DNA from: Alphaproteobacteria bacterium SS10
GTDB taxonomy: Bacteria > Pseudomonadota > Alphaproteobacteria > TMED2
Assembly (NCBI GenBank): GCA_019192455.1
Contig: JAHCML010000009.1
Coordinates: forward strand, 86,912-150,911
Length of the DNA: 64,000 nucleotides
Reading direction: 5' to 3'
Shown here: positions 15,965 to 25,834 of the stretch, piece by piece
How positions within the stretch are numbered: the first letter of the stretch is position 1
Layout of the letters: the number at the start of each line of letters is the position of its first letter
The notes under the pieces: model-generated
The model's input: only the letters and a program-made list of their open reading frames with translations
The model's database searches: none
Told to the model about the DNA's origin: nothing
Program-made: the position numbers and the translations under genes

Positions 15965-16735
15965 CTAATGCGAGTCATTGAGGGTAATCTGCCGCCTGGG
16001 TTGGGCATCCAGGATCGGCTTCAGGGTTTTGGGCGTATCGGTGAACACGCCCTCAACACCCCAGGCTAGCAACTCATGCATTTGGTCAGTATCATTGACG
16101 GTATACACTAGCACGTGTCGACCCGTCGATTTGAATGCCGCCACCTCCTCGGCCGTGACGCGATCCCCGTTCACATTGATGGTTGCCACCGTTAGCCGAT
16201 CCGCGATTTCCCGCCAATCATCCGGCTTGTCCCAGATCAGGTAGCCGCGCGGCCATTCGGGTGCCTCCCGCTTGGCAACCTCCAACGCCTCGATTGAAAA
16301 ACTGGAGATAAAGGGTGGCGGCGCATCACTGGGCCAACAGGCCTTAAGGGTGGCCATAACCGCCATCGCCGTCTCGACATCCCTATTGGGGGCCACCTTG
16401 ATCTCAACATTCGCCGTTAGCCCTAGGGCGTGGACCAGCTCGATGGCGTCCTCAAGTGTGGGGATTGGCTGGCCATTGCCTGCATCCAGCTCCCGAAGCG
16501 CTGCAAAGGGTGTTTTGTCCACCTGCCCAGTGCCGTTGGTCGTGCGGTCCAGGGTGTCATCGTGGAACAGGATGGTTTGGGGTGGGGTATCGCCGCTGAT
16601 GGTGGCATCGAACTCCACCATCGGTGCGCCCTGTGCGCTGGCTTCGCGAATGCTGGCGAGGGTGTTTTCAGGCGCGTGGGCCGCTGCCCCGCGATGGCCG
16701 ATCAGTAAGGGTAAGGTGAGGGTTAGCGGCCTCAT
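15965..16735 (-). CDS. Glycerophosphodiester phosphodiesterase (copy 2)
   Basis: A 256-residue GDPD-family enzyme, the usual cytoplasmic length (about 245-255). Motifs: GHRGA with H14 and R15, APENT with E23 and N24, EFD with E41 and D43, and FHDD with H58. It shares with copy 1 the pattern PPPFISSFS / WPRGYL and the C-terminal VYTVND, so the two arose by duplication, but copy 2 has shorter loops and lacks the C-terminal extension. It lies 34 bp downstream of the methyltransferase gene on the same strand, across a short tandem repeat, and may be co-transcribed with it. Confidence 0.9.
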   Translation of the reverse strand: MRPLTLTLPLLIGHRGAAAHAPENTLASIREASAQGAPMVEFDATISGDTPPQTILFHDDTLDRTTNGTGQVDKTPFAALRELDAGNGQPIPTLEDAIELVHALGLTANVEIKVAPNRDVETAMAVMATLKACWPSDAPPPFISSFSIEALEVAKREAPEWPRGYLIWDKPDDWREIADRLTVATINVNGDRVTAEEVAAFKSTGRHVLVYTVNDTDQMHELLAWGVEGVFTDTPKTLKPILDAQPRRQITLNDSH

Positions 16736-16743
16736 CTCTGATC

Positions 16744-16776
16744 ACTCGGTTTGGGTTACTCAGTTTGGGTTACTCG
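16744..16776. repeat. 14-bp tandem repeat, about 2.3 copies
   Basis: The unit ACTC-N-GTTTGGGTT occurs twice in a row and the next ACTC begins a third copy; the 13-mer GTTTGGGTTACTC is exact at 16749-16761 and 16763-16775. It spans the stop codon of the methyltransferase gene and the gap to the GDPD gene. Slippage during replication is the likely origin. Confidence 0.75.
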
Positions 16777-17765
16777 GTGGATTGAACCCCGGTAACCTTG
16801 CCATCAATCACCGTCTCGCCCTTTGGATAGGCGGTGGGCAACACGGCATCTAGCTCAACCGGCCATTTGACCGAGCTTCTACCAACCTTCCTGAACAAAA
16901 CGGCGGAGGACAGGCTGCCCTCATAATGCTCATCAAACGCATTGGTCGGGTGGCACATGCGGGGCACAATAAACGCCTGCTCGCCAATCACCGCCTGCTC
17001 AATCACAAAGCCGGTCGCGGGGTTAAAGATCGCGTGCCAGGCCTGGTCTGAGAAACGCCAGAAATCCCAGGGCTGCTCATGCAGTGGCCAAGTCTGGTGG
17101 GTCATGACGAGGCCGATGCCGCCGGTCTTCATCACCTTGCTAAGCTCGATGGCCACCTTCCACGGCATCAACAGGTGTTCAAACACCGAGAAGGACATAA
17201 CGGCATCAAAGGTGTTCTTGCGGAAGTGCCGGGACAGGGAATGGGCATCGCCGGTCACATCCACATTCGGCCCTTCCATGATGTCGAGACCGGTATACTG
17301 CCAATCCTTCGGTGCGAAGTGACGGCGGGCAATGCTGGACCGGGCCCGGGCGCCGATTTCCAACAGATGGCCGGGCTTACCCTGCGCCTGCATGGCGTTG
17401 ATAAAGGTCTCTAGGGCCTGGTGGGTGCCATCGCCCTGGGGCTGTCCCGGATTGGTGATCTTATGCTGCTGCTGATCTTGCGTATCGATGACCAGCTCAC
17501 CGCTGGCGAGGTCGCTTGCCTTGGTCTTTAGCTCAAAGCGTTGATCAAAGGAGAACCGGGTTGAGCCTTCGTCGCCCGTCTCGGTCTTCAGTGTCAGCGG
17601 AAACACCTGATCATCGGGCAGCACCAGCTTAACGCCAGTAATCGGGGCGCCCATCACCTGAACCCAGCCGGTAATGACCAGCGAGCCCTGGAACAGGGAA
17701 TAGCGACCCATGCCGTATTTCACGGTGGGTATCGTTTCCGCGGGGGTTGGTGCTGGTTCGTTCAT
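16770..17765 (-). CDS. SAM-dependent methyltransferase with N-terminal beta domain
   Basis: A 331-residue protein. Residues about 120-290 form a class I methyltransferase: motif I LLEIGAR (134-140), acidic strand end GLD (159-161), DAHSL and FDAVMSFSVFEHL (187-198), which fits the type 11 group. The end of that domain contains H-x-x-W-P-H-E-Q-P-W-D-F-W, an aromatic-rich loop seen in sugar and glycan methyltransferases. Residues 15-110 are predicted beta strands (GMGRYSLFQGSLVITGW) that are not part of the fold, maybe a carbohydrate- or lipid-binding extension. The C-terminal tail is about 35 residues. The substrate cannot be told. The downstream neighbour is a GDPD, so a lipid or cell-surface role is possible but unproved. 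Confidence 0.8.
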   Translation of the reverse strand: MNEPAPTPAETIPTVKYGMGRYSLFQGSLVITGWVQVMGAPITGVKLVLPDDQVFPLTLKTETGDEGSTRFSFDQRFELKTKASDLASGELVIDTQDQQQHKITNPGQPQGDGTHQALETFINAMQAQGKPGHLLEIGARARSSIARRHFAPKDWQYTGLDIMEGPNVDVTGDAHSLSRHFRKNTFDAVMSFSVFEHLLMPWKVAIELSKVMKTGGIGLVMTHQTWPLHEQPWDFWRFSDQAWHAIFNPATGFVIEQAVIGEQAFIVPRMCHPTNAFDEHYEGSLSSAVLFRKVGRSSVKWPVELDAVLPTAYPKGETVIDGKVTGVQSTE

Positions 17766-17839
17766 GCGAGACCGGTATCCGGATGGGCGCAGGATGTAAA
17801 GCTCTGGCAGAATTCAGCCAATTTATGGGTGCAAAAGCA

Positions 17840-17865
17840 AAGGGGCCAGCGAATGCCGGCCCCTT
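17840..17865 (-). terminator. Terminator hairpin after pnp
   Basis: Perfect 8-bp stem AAGGGGCC (17840-17847) / GGCCCCTT (17858-17865) with a 10-nt loop. On the minus strand, downstream of the pnp stop, it is followed by TTGCTTTTGC, a moderate U-tract. It likely ends the rimP-to-pnp transcript. Confidence 0.65.
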
Positions 17866-17892
17866 CTCAAAAATCGTTTCACCCTGTGGGTG

Positions 17893-20019
17893 TTACGCGT
17901 CTTCCATCTCTGGTTCGACTTCTTCGCCGGTTTCCTGATCGATGTTTTTCATCGACAGGCGAACCTTGCCGCGATCGTCGAAGCCGAGGCATTTCACCTT
18001 AACTTCCTGGCCTTCTTCCAGGACGTCGGTGACCTTACCGATGCGACGGTTGGCAATCTCAGAGATGTGCACCAGGCCGTCACGGCTGCCGAGGAAGTTC
18101 ACGAACGCACCGAAGTCGAGGATCTTGACCACCTTACCGGTGTAGATCACGCCAACCTCTGGATCGGCGGCGATGCCTTTGATCCATTCGATCGCGCGGG
18201 TCGCGGCTTCGTTGTCGGTGGCGGCAACCTTAACGGTGCCATCATCGTCCAGATCGATCTTACAACCGGTGGTTTCGACGATCTCACGGATCACCTTACC
18301 GCCGGAGCCGATGACTTCACGGATCTTCTCAGGCTTGATCTTGAAGCTGGTGATGCGTGGGGCGAACTCGTTCACCTCTTCGCGGGCACCTTCAATTGCC
18401 TTGTTCATCTCACCCAGGATGTGGACCCGGCCGTCTTTGGCCTGCTCAAGCGCCACTTCCATGATCTCTTTCGTGATCGAGGTGATTTTGATGTCCATCT
18501 GCAGTGAGGTGATACCGTCTTTGGTACCAGCCACTTTGAAGTCCATATCGCCGAGGTGATCCTCATCACCAAGGATGTCAGACAGAACCGCGAAGCGACC
18601 GTCTTCTTCCTTGATCAGGCCCATGGCGATACCAGCCACTGGCTTTGGCAGCGGCACAGCCGCATCCATCAGCGCCAGCGAGGTGCCGCAAACGGTGGCC
18701 ATAGAGGAGGAACCGTTGGATTCCGTCACCTCAGAGACAACCCGCATGGTGTAGGGGAAGTCTTCTTTCGATGGCAGCATCGGCTTAATCGCACGCCAAG
18801 CTAGCTTGCCGTGGCCGATCTCACGACGACCAGGTGAGCCCATGCGGCCAGCTTCACCGACAGAGTATGGCGGGAAGTTGTAGTGCAGCATGAAGTTCTC
18901 ACGGTACTCGCCTTCCAGCGCGTCGATGATTTGCTCATCCTGACCGGTGCCGAGGGTGGCAACGGCGAGCGCCTGGGTTTCACCGCGGGTGAACAGGGCA
19001 GAACCGTGGGTACGTGGCAGGACCCCAACCTCCGCCACGATCGGGCGAACGGTTTTGGTGTCACGACCGTCGATCCGGACGCCGGTGTCGAGGATGTCAC
19101 CACGCACGATGCTGGCTTCGAGCTTCTTGAAGCTCTCACCGACCATGTTTGGCTCAATCGCGTCGTCTTCAGCATAGAGGGCCATGGCCTTCTCTTTTGC
19201 TTCACCGACTTTGCCCTGACGCTCAACCTTGTCCTTGATCTTGTAAGCGGCTTTGAGGTCGTCACCGACTTCACCTTGCAGCTTCTCGAACACGGCCTTT
19301 TGGTCGTAGGTCGGCTCTGGCATTGGGCGAGGCTCTTTCGCGCACGCTTCGGCCAGCTCGATGATGGCGTCGATGACCGGTTGGAATTGCTCCATACCGA
19401 AGTTCACCGCACCCAGCATGACTTCTTCAGACAGCTCAGACGCTTCTGATTCAACCATCAGCACACCTTCGGTGGTGCCGGCCACAACCAGGTCGAGAAT
19501 GCTCTCTTCCATTTGTTGTGAGGTTGGGTTCAGGACGTATTCGCCATCGATGTAACCAACGCGCGCCGCACCGATTGGGCCCAGGAATGGCAGGCCAGAC
19601 AGGGTGAGGGCAGCGGAAGCACCGACCATGGCGACCACATCTGGGTCATTCTCAAGGTCGTGGGCCAGAACGGTGGTAACCACCTGGGTCTCGTTCTTAT
19701 AGCCATCAATGAAGAGTGGGCGGATCGGCCGGTCGATGAGACGGGAAACCAGGGTTTCTTTCTCAGTTGGGCGACCTTCACGCTTGAAGAAGCCGCCAGG
19801 GATTTTACCGGCAGCGAAGGTTTTTTCCTGATAGTTCACGGTCAGCGGGAAGAAGTCCTGACCCGGCCGTGGTGAATGGGCGCCAACAGCGGTACACAGC
19901 ACGGTGGTCTCACCATAGCTGATCATCACGGCCCCATCGGCCTGACGGGCAACCTTGCCCGTTTCAATGACGAGCTTACGCCCGCCCCACATCAATTCCT
20001 TACGGAAAACACTGAACAT
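17893..20019 (-). CDS. pnp: Polyribonucleotide nucleotidyltransferase (PNPase)
   Basis: A 708-residue protein, the standard PNPase length. It contains two RNase PH-type domains (about 10-225 and 325-545, the second with the catalytic [13 protein letters not shown]), an intervening helical segment, a KH domain with the IGSGGK loop near 565, and an S1 domain from about 620 to 690 ([16 protein letters not shown]). It degrades RNA 3' to 5' with phosphate and is a degradosome partner. It begins [13 protein letters not shown], the typical alphaproteobacterial start. It is the last gene of the translation/decay operon, after rpsO, separated by 428 bp of leader with stem-loops that resemble the autoregulated rpsO-pnp interval of E. 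coli. Confidence 0.98.
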   Translation of the reverse strand: MFSVFRKELMWGGRKLVIETGKVARQADGAVMISYGETTVLCTAVGAHSPRPGQDFFPLTVNYQEKTFAAGKIPGGFFKREGRPTEKETLVSRLIDRPIRPLFIDGYKNETQVVTTVLAHDLENDPDVVAMVGASAALTLSGLPFLGPIGAARVGYIDGEYVLNPTSQQMEESILDLVVAGTTEGVLMVESEASELSEEVMLGAVNFGMEQFQPVIDAIIELAEACAKEPRPMPEPTYDQKAVFEKLQGEVGDDLKAAYKIKDKVERQGKVGEAKEKAMALYAEDDAIEPNMVGESFKKLEASIVRGDILDTGVRIDGRDTKTVRPIVAEVGVLPRTHGSALFTRGETQALAVATLGTGQDEQIIDALEGEYRENFMLHYNFPPYSVGEAGRMGSPGRREIGHGKLAWRAIKPMLPSKEDFPYTMRVVSEVTESNGSSSMATVCGTSLALMDAAVPLPKPVAGIAMGLIKEEDGRFAVLSDILGDEDHLGDMDFKVAGTKDGITSLQMDIKITSITKEIMEVALEQAKDGRVHILGEMNKAIEGAREEVNEFAPRITSFKIKPEKIREVIGSGGKVIREIVETTGCKIDLDDDGTVKVAATDNEAATRAIEWIKGIAADPEVGVIYTGKVVKILDFGAFVNFLGSRDGLVHISEIANRRIGKVTDVLEEGQEVKVKCLGFDDRGKVRLSMKNIDQETGEEVEPEMEDA

Positions 20020-20447
20020 TACGTTCGTTCCTTACCTACGTGGATCGATACCACCAAAACCTGGCCCTGCCAGATCCGTGAACAGCCAAACAGTCCTACA
20101 GCCTATTCCCGGGTTCCCTTCAGGTATCGATCATGTGACGGCGCCCGGACCATCCGGACGCACATGAAAACAAGCGATCAGCCGTGCCAAAAGCTTGCGC
20201 GGGCCGACCCTTCGGCCCATCGGGAGATGCTGGCAAGAGGGAGCGCCAGCCTTGCGCCCGACCCTCGGTCGGACGAAGCCCAAATCCAAAAACGGGAAAC
20301 GGCGACCGCGGGGTGCCGCAATCGCCGTTACCGAAAATCTTGTTCGTTTGATCGACCCCAATGGCAAAATCCGCAGACAGTAAGGGTGTGCTGGGCGTTC
20401 CCATCACCGCTGTCTGTGTCACCATCAAGCCGATACGCCTTCTACAA
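20020..20447 (-). other. rpsO-pnp intergenic leader with several stem-loops
   Basis: A 428-bp gap in an otherwise tight operon. Besides the terminator-like hairpin (listed), two small stems are visible: CCGACC (20258-20263) / GGTCGG (20267-20272), and GGGCCG (20201-20206) / CGGCCC (20213-20218). The pnp leader of many bacteria is cut by RNase III at such stems and then degraded by PNPase, giving autoregulation; the arrangement here is compatible. No small ORF with a convincing ribosome site was found. Confidence 0.5.
20285..20329 (-). terminator. Terminator/attenuator hairpin between rpsO and pnp
   Basis: Perfect 8-bp outer stem AACGGCGA (20298-20305) / TCGCCGTT (20322-20329) containing an inner stem GCGG (20308-20311) / CCGC (20316-20319). 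On the minus strand it is followed by CCCGTTTTTGG, giving a short U-tract. In E. coli the rpsO terminator lies at the same place and allows partial read-through to pnp. Confidence 0.6.
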
Positions 20448-20717
20448 TTAGCGGCGTAGACCAAGACGCTCGATCAGCGTCTTGTAGCGGTCATCGCTCT
20501 TCTTTTGCAGATAGTCGAGCAGACCACGACGACGACCAACCATGGACAGCAGGCCACGACGGCTGTGGGTGTCCTTTTTGTTGATCTTCAGATGTTCGGT
20601 CAGGTTGTTGATCCGCTCGGTCAGGATTGCGACCTGAACCTCTGGTGAGCCGGAATCATTATCACTTTGGCCATATTCTTTCATGAGCTCGGCCTTGCGC
20701 TCTAGGGTAATCGACAT
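20448..20717 (-). CDS. rpsO: 30S ribosomal protein S15
   Basis: 89 residues, exactly the usual length, with the conserved [15 protein letters not shown] and SRRGLL..VGRRR..LDYL. S15 binds the central domain of 16S rRNA and helps nucleate the platform of the small subunit. The frame could begin at a TTG two codons earlier, but the ATG at 20717 has AGGAG about 8 nt upstream and gives the family start. It lies 43 bp after truB. Confidence 0.98.
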   Translation of the reverse strand: MSITLERKAELMKEYGQSDNDSGSPEVQVAILTERINNLTEHLKINKKDTHSRRGLLSMVGRRRGLLDYLQKKSDDRYKTLIERLGLRR

Positions 20718-20760
20718 CGTCAAATCTCCTATCGATGAGTGTCAAAAACGGTTGCGTGGC

Positions 20761-21696
20761 TTAGAGGTTCAGGACACGGATCGGTTTGATCTCGGGTCCG
20801 TCCAACTGCGCTAGGGCCACCGGCTTGCCATCCGACATGGTCAAGATCGGCTCGCCCTCATCCTCCATTTCGAGGTTGTCTAGGCGGTGTCGATCCTGAC
20901 GGGACAGGAATTTAACCGATTGGCCGAGGCGCAGTTTCTGGGCCTCTTCACGCGTTAAGGCGAGGGCCGGGATGTCGTCCAGCGCTGCCTCAACCGGGAG
21001 CAAAAGCTGCTCTCGGGCGTGGGTTATAGACGAATCTTCGATTTCGTCCAATGGAATCGCATCATCTGCCGTGAAAGGCCCGGCAGAAAGCCGCCGTAAC
21101 TGGCTGACATGGGCCAATGTACCGAGCTCTAGCGCCAGGTCCCGGGCGAGAGAGCGGACATAAGTGCCGGCCCCGCAAGCGACCTCAAACTTGGCGTGGT
21201 CCTGATCGACGATCTCGATCAGCTCGAACTCAAAGATCTCCACCTCACGGGTGGGGATTTCGACCTCTTCCCCCTCACGGGCGAGATCATAGGCACGCTC
21301 GCCATTGATCTTGATCGCGGAGAATTTGGGCGGCACCTGGGTGATGAGGCCTTTGAAACTCGGCAGGGCGTCCAGGATCTCTTGCTCACCCGGGCGGGCA
21401 TCGCTGGTCTTGATCACCTCGCCATCGGCATCATCGCTATCGGTTGCCTCACCCCAACGGACGGTGAAGGCATAGGATTTATCGCCATGCAGGGCGTAGT
21501 TGACCGTCTTGGTCGCCTCACCAAAGGCAATCGGCAGCACGCCGGTTGCCAGCGGGTCGAGAGTGCCGCCATGGCCTGCCTTCTGTGCGTTCAGATGGCG
21601 GCGGATGCGGTTCACGACGGTGGTTGAGGTAACGCCGATCGGCTTGTCCACGACCATCCAGCCATGGACCGGATCGCCCTTCTTACGGCGGCCCAT
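20761..21696 (-). CDS. truB: tRNA pseudouridine(55) synthase TruB
   Basis: 311 residues. The catalytic motif GHGGTLDPLATGVLP (about residues 39-53) contains the essential Asp. The N-terminal part has VDKPIGVTS; the protein ends with a PUA-like C-terminal domain (PALALTREEAQKLRLG onward). It isomerises U55 in the T loop of tRNAs. Its ATG shares its A with the rbfA stop (TAATG), a translational coupling common in this operon. Confidence 0.97.
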   Translation of the reverse strand: MGRRKKGDPVHGWMVVDKPIGVTSTTVVNRIRRHLNAQKAGHGGTLDPLATGVLPIAFGEATKTVNYALHGDKSYAFTVRWGEATDSDDADGEVIKTSDARPGEQEILDALPSFKGLITQVPPKFSAIKINGERAYDLAREGEEVEIPTREVEIFEFELIEIVDQDHAKFEVACGAGTYVRSLARDLALELGTLAHVSQLRRLSAGPFTADDAIPLDEIEDSSITHAREQLLLPVEAALDDIPALALTREEAQKLRLGQSVKFLSRQDRHRLDNLEMEDEGEPILTMSDGKPVALAQLDGPEIKPIRVLNL

Positions 21697-22172
21697 TACT
21701 GGTCCTCACCCTTCAGGTGATCATCCGCCATCTCGTCGTCCTCGAGGCTATCGAGGTCAAAGCCTTGCTTATCCTGGTTGGCACGGTTCAGCAGGGCGCC
21801 AATCCGGTCCGCCTCTTCAAAGGTGTCATCCAGAATGAATTTGAGGTTTGGCGTGTATTTCAGATGCATGGAGCGGCCCACAAGACCCCGGAAATAGGGC
21901 GAGGCCTTGTTTAGTGCGGCGACAACATCCTCAACCGACGCACCCTCAACTGGCGCCTGGCCGCCCAAGGGCATCACATAGGCAGAGGCGTTTTTAAGGT
22001 CTGGGCTAACCCGAACCTCGGTCACTGTGATGCTGACATCGCGCAGTAGGGGGTCGCGTGCCTCATTCTCTTGAAGGATTTGTGCCAGGGCGTGTCGGAT
22101 TTCTTCCCCGACGCGCAATTGCCGCTGGCTGCGCCCGGCCGCTGTGCCGCGCGCTGATGACCGATGGGCCAT
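21696..22172 (-). CDS. rbfA: 30S ribosome-binding factor RbfA
   Basis: 158 residues with the RbfA KH-like fold: RQLRVGEEIRHALAQIL near residues 20-36, the strand VSITVTEVRVSPDLKNA and Y-V-MPLGG. The C-terminal tail from about residue 125 is acidic and Asp/Glu-rich, as in many alphaproteobacteria. RbfA aids 16S rRNA 5'-end maturation and cold adaptation. An 81-bp gap with a strong hairpin separates it from infB. Confidence 0.95.
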   Translation of the reverse strand: MAHRSSARGTAAGRSQRQLRVGEEIRHALAQILQENEARDPLLRDVSITVTEVRVSPDLKNASAYVMPLGGQAPVEGASVEDVVAALNKASPYFRGLVGRSMHLKYTPNLKFILDDTFEEADRIGALLNRANQDKQGFDLDSLEDDEMADDHLKGEDQ

Positions 22173-22197
22173 GATCTATCGTCTTTCACTCAATACG

Positions 22198-22229
22198 CAT
22201 CAGCCCAGCACATGTTGTTTGGGCTGATG
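22198..22229 (-). other. 10-bp perfect stem-loop between infB and rbfA
   Basis: CATCAGCCCA (22198-22207) and TGGGCTGATG (22220-22229) form a perfect 10-bp stem with a 12-nt loop, in the short gap inside the operon. No U-tract follows on the minus strand, so an RNase processing or mRNA-stability hairpin is more likely than a terminator. Confidence 0.6.
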
Positions 22230-22253
22230 TCTTTGTCGGTTCAGCTCGGTCGA

Positions 22254-24935
22254 TTAAAGCTCGCGGGCCACTTCTTCGACTTCGAAGCACTCAATGACGT
22301 CACCGGCTTTGATGTCGTCATACTTCTCAAATGCCATACCGCATTCGAAGCCGTTCTTGACCTCTTTGACCTCATCCTTGAAGCGCTTGAGCGTCTTCAG
22401 GGAGCCCTCATGGATCACCACACTGTCACGCAGCAGCCGGACCTTGGCACCGCGGCGAACTTCGCCCTCGGTGACATAGCAACCGGCAACCTTGCCGACC
22501 TTGGTGATGTTGAAGACCTCGCGGATTTCGGCATTGCCGAGGAAGGTCTCGCGCAAGCTTGGCGCCAACAGGCCGCTCAGCAGGCCGCGCACATCGTCGA
22601 TCAGGTTGTAGATGATCGAGTAGTAGCGGATGTCCACGCCATCCTTCTCAGCCGTTTCACGGGCTTGCGGATTGGCACGAACGTTAAAGCCGACCAGCAT
22701 CGCACTGGTGGAGCTAGCAAGGGTGACGTCGCTCTCGTTAATCGCACCAACACCGGAGTGCAGGACGCGGAGGTTCACCTCATCGCTGTCCTCGGCGAGT
22801 TTGGTGAGCGAGGTGGCAATAGCCTCAACCGAGCCATGGACATCGCCCTTAATGACGACGGCCAGTTCTTTCTGCTCACCCGCTGCGATGGCGCTGAACA
22901 TTTGCTCAAGTGAGCCCTGACCAGCAGCAATCGTCTGGGTCTCGCGCAGCTTGCGCTGGCGGAACTCAGAAATCTCACGGGCCTTGGCTTCGTTCTCAAC
23001 GACGGCGAACTCATCACCGGCATTTGGTGCGCCCTGGAGGCCGAGGATCTCGACCGGCACGCCTGGGCCAGCTTCTTTGACGTTCTGACCGCGGTCATTG
23101 ACCAGGGCACGAACGCGGCCCCACTCAGCGCCGGCAACGAAGATATCGCCAACTTTAAGCGTACCACCCTGAACCAGGACGGTAGCGACCGGGCCGCGAC
23201 CTTTATCCAGTTTGGCCTCAATCACGGTGCCGTTGGCAACGCGGTTTGGATTGGCCTTCAGTTCCAGGATCTCAGCTTGCAGGAGAATGGCTTCCTCCAG
23301 CTTGTCGAGATTGGTGCCCTGCTTGGCTGAGACTTCCACATCCAGAATGTCACCGCCCATGGCTTCCACGATCAGCTCGTGGGTCAGCAGCTCTTGGCGG
23401 ACCTTGTCTGGGTTGGCCTCTGGCAGGTCGACCTTGTTGATCGCGACGATGATTGGCACCTCGGCAGCCTTGGCGTGGTTAATCGCCTCAACTGTCTGCG
23501 GCATGATCCCATCATTGGCGGCAACGACCAGGATCACCAGATCGGTCACGGTTGCACCACGTTGGCGCATCTCGGTGAACGCGGCGTGGCCCGGGGTGTC
23601 GATGAAGCTGATCTTTGCCCCATCTTCCAAGGTCACTTGATAGGCACCGATATGCTGGGTGATGCCACCGGCTTCGCCCGCGACCACATCGGTTTTACGC
23701 AAGGCATCGAGGAGGGAGGTCTTGCCGTGGTCGACATGGCCCATCACGGTCACGATTGGCGCGCGCGGCACCATATCGCCGTCATCATCTTTGGTCTCGG
23801 TGGTGAACAGGCCAAGTTCCACGTCGCTTTCAGAGACGCGGACCATGTTGTGGCCAAATTCCTCAACCAGCAGCTCAGCGGTATCGGCATCGATGGATTG
23901 GTTGATGGTGGCCATCACACCCATCTTCATCAGCGCCTTAATCAGGTCGCCGCCACGCTCGGCCATACGGTTGGCTAGCTCTTGCACGGTGATGGCGTCG
24001 GGCACCTTCACCTCGCGGGTGACCTTAACGGCCTCCTGCGGCTGCATGGACTTCATCCGCTCACGCTCACGGGCACGGCGTTGTGCGGCCAGTGATGGGA
24101 AGCGACCTTCGCCCACATCATCGTTAAGCGCCTGGGTAACCGTCAGCTTACCCGTGCGGCGGCGGTCGCCACCGGCACCACGGCGGGTGTTTGGGGTCTG
24201 TTTAACAGCGCCAGCGCCCTTGCCCTTTTTACGGCCACCGCGGGCATCTTCCTCTTCAACCGGGCCAGCAGGTGCGGCCGGACCAGCGGTGCGGGCAGTA
24301 GCGCGCTCACGCTCGGCCTCTTCGGCGCGGCGCTTGGCGGCTTCTTCTTCAAGGCGGGCGTCTTCGACGGCCTTTTGCTCGGCTTCGTCAGCCTGGATCT
24401 TTTTCAGCTCGGCCAGCTCACGGTCGCGCAGGCTTTGCGCCTCATCAACCGGTGCTTCTTCAGCCGCTGCTTCCTCGGCTGGCTCTTCGTCCTTCTTGGC
24501 CTTCTTCGCGCGCGTTGGGCGCGGTGGTGGGGCTGGACGCTCTTCGGTTTTGCGGTTGGCGGCTTCCTGCAGCGCCTTGATCCGGGCGTCGCGCTCGCTC
24601 TCGCTCAGATTGCGAAGGGCCTGGGTTTCTGGCGACTCTTCCTCTTTGACCTCGGCTTTGCCTTCGGTCTGGGGCTGCGCCTCAACCGGGTCTTCCTGCT
24701 CTTCCGGCTTGGTCTCGGTCGTCAGGCCTTCAGCGCTTAGGGTACGCTTACGGCGGACTTCCACCTGGACGTTCTTAGACCGGCCCTGGCTGACGCTTTG
24801 ACGCACAGCACCGCTCTCGCCAGGCCGCTTGATCTCAAGCTTGCCAGCGCCGCCTAGGCTTAGCGTCTTGGTCTTCTTCGCTTCGGGCTTTTTGTCCTCG
24901 GCGGTCTTCTTGTCGGAGGTCTTCGTTTCAGTCAT
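22254..24935 (-). CDS. infB: Translation initiation factor IF-2
   Basis: 893 residues. The first 300 are highly charged and low-complexity (Glu/Lys/Ala-rich, with repeated [16 protein letters not shown]), followed by an IF2-N domain and a GTPase domain from about residue 390 whose G1 loop is GHVDHGKTS, with DTPGH and NKVD later. Domains II to IV follow, ending in the C2 domain that binds fMet-tRNA. IF-2 delivers initiator tRNA to the 30S subunit. The next gene upstream is the ylxR/L7Ae fusion. Confidence 0.98.
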   Translation of the reverse strand: MTETKTSDKKTAEDKKPEAKKTKTLSLGGAGKLEIKRPGESGAVRQSVSQGRSKNVQVEVRRKRTLSAEGLTTETKPEEQEDPVEAQPQTEGKAEVKEEESPETQALRNLSESERDARIKALQEAANRKTEERPAPPPRPTRAKKAKKDEEPAEEAAAEEAPVDEAQSLRDRELAELKKIQADEAEQKAVEDARLEEEAAKRRAEEAERERATARTAGPAAPAGPVEEEDARGGRKKGKGAGAVKQTPNTRRGAGGDRRRTGKLTVTQALNDDVGEGRFPSLAAQRRARERERMKSMQPQEAVKVTREVKVPDAITVQELANRMAERGGDLIKALMKMGVMATINQSIDADTAELLVEEFGHNMVRVSESDVELGLFTTETKDDDGDMVPRAPIVTVMGHVDHGKTSLLDALRKTDVVAGEAGGITQHIGAYQVTLEDGAKISFIDTPGHAAFTEMRQRGATVTDLVILVVAANDGIMPQTVEAINHAKAAEVPIIVAINKVDLPEANPDKVRQELLTHELIVEAMGGDILDVEVSAKQGTNLDKLEEAILLQAEILELKANPNRVANGTVIEAKLDKGRGPVATVLVQGGTLKVGDIFVAGAEWGRVRALVNDRGQNVKEAGPGVPVEILGLQGAPNAGDEFAVVENEAKAREISEFRQRKLRETQTIAAGQGSLEQMFSAIAAGEQKELAVVIKGDVHGSVEAIATSLTKLAEDSDEVNLRVLHSGVGAINESDVTLASSTSAMLVGFNVRANPQARETAEKDGVDIRYYSIIYNLIDDVRGLLSGLLAPSLRETFLGNAEIREVFNITKVGKVAGCYVTEGEVRRGAKVRLLRDSVVIHEGSLKTLKRFKDEVKEVKNGFECGMAFEKYDDIKAGDVIECFEVEEVAREL

Positions 24936-25093
24936 GTCGATCCGTGTCGTCCTATCCGGCGGCCCACCCCTAAGCTTCGTGTTCGAGCTCTCTGTTCGGG
25001 GCGCCGCCGTTAGCGGTGGGGTGTTGTGGCAAAAACCAACGGGTTAAGCAACCAAACTCGTGTTTTTCCGCCCTTTTTGGGCTGTCATGGGGA

Positions 25094-25771
25094 TTAGGTT
25101 TCCGGCGGCTCCCGGCCAATCCCGCCAAGGCGGTCCAAATCACGAACAAGGCTTTCGGCCAGCGAGCCTGGGCCCACGGCCACATGGACCGCGATATCAC
25201 GGCCAAAAACGGCGCCTAGTTCGGCAGCAGTAAAGGTGTCGTCATTGCGGGCAGTGGTGCGGGCGCCTTTGCCGTAGCGCTCAACCTTATCGCGGCCGGC
25301 CGGGCTGGCATCACTCGCCTGAATTAAGAGATAGGCATCATCGCGGCGCAGCCAATCGATAACTTTATCGGAGCCGGCGACAGCCTGACCGCCGCGCCGG
25401 GCAAGGCCCAGCCAGTTCAGGCAGCGTTGCGATAATAGGTTTGAAAGCTGTGACGGCAGCTCAGCATCCACCGTCACCGGCTGTTTGAATGCGCGGGAGA
25501 AGAGCTTCTTCTCAATCGCGGTTTCAAGGGCATCGTGATCAGCGGTTACCCAGGCACCACGGCCGGGTAGCTTTTCAGCGAGGTCGGGTGTGACCTGGCC
25601 TTCACCATCGAGGACAAAGCGGATCAGCCGGTCGGTTGGACCTGGCTGACGGGACACAAGACAGCGCCGTTCCGGCCCACTCTTTTTATTGCGGGCCGAA
25701 TTGGCGGGACCGTTATCGAGCGTATCCTGCTCGAACTCCTGGTCCGTTGCGGTGTCTTGTGCCGTGCTCAA
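25094..25771 (-). CDS. RNA-binding protein: YlxR (DUF448) fused to L7Ae-like domain
   Basis: 225 residues. Residues about 25-110 are the YlxR domain, with RRCLVSRQ, the strand LIRFVLDGEG and GRGAWV. Residues about 115-215 resemble the L7Ae/YlxQ ribosomal fold, with LNWLGLARRGGQAVAG, YLLIQASDASPAGRDK, and TAAELGAVFGRDIAVHVAV. In Firmicutes these are two genes (ylxR and ylxQ) between nusA and infB; the alphaproteobacterial version is one fused gene, in the same place. The start codon is TTG at 25771, with AAGGA 6 nt upstream; no better start lies before the conserved part. Role: RNA binding in ribosome assembly or RNase P regulation. Confidence 0.9.
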   Translation of the reverse strand: MSTAQDTATDQEFEQDTLDNGPANSARNKKSGPERRCLVSRQPGPTDRLIRFVLDGEGQVTPDLAEKLPGRGAWVTADHDALETAIEKKLFSRAFKQPVTVDAELPSQLSNLLSQRCLNWLGLARRGGQAVAGSDKVIDWLRRDDAYLLIQASDASPAGRDKVERYGKGARTTARNDDTFTAAELGAVFGRDIAVHVAVGPGSLAESLVRDLDRLGGIGREPPET

Positions 25772-25834
25772 ATGCGTCCTTTCGGAAGTGGCTGGGGCAG
25801 CGGGTAAATCCGTTACTGAATGGCTCGGCGTACA

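Noticed and set aside
23659..24801. Long plus-strand ORF antisense to infB (380 codons), Ser/Arg-rich
   Set aside because: It mirrors the low-complexity IF-2 N-terminus; composition is that of a shadow frame in G+C-rich DNA and there is no ribosome site.
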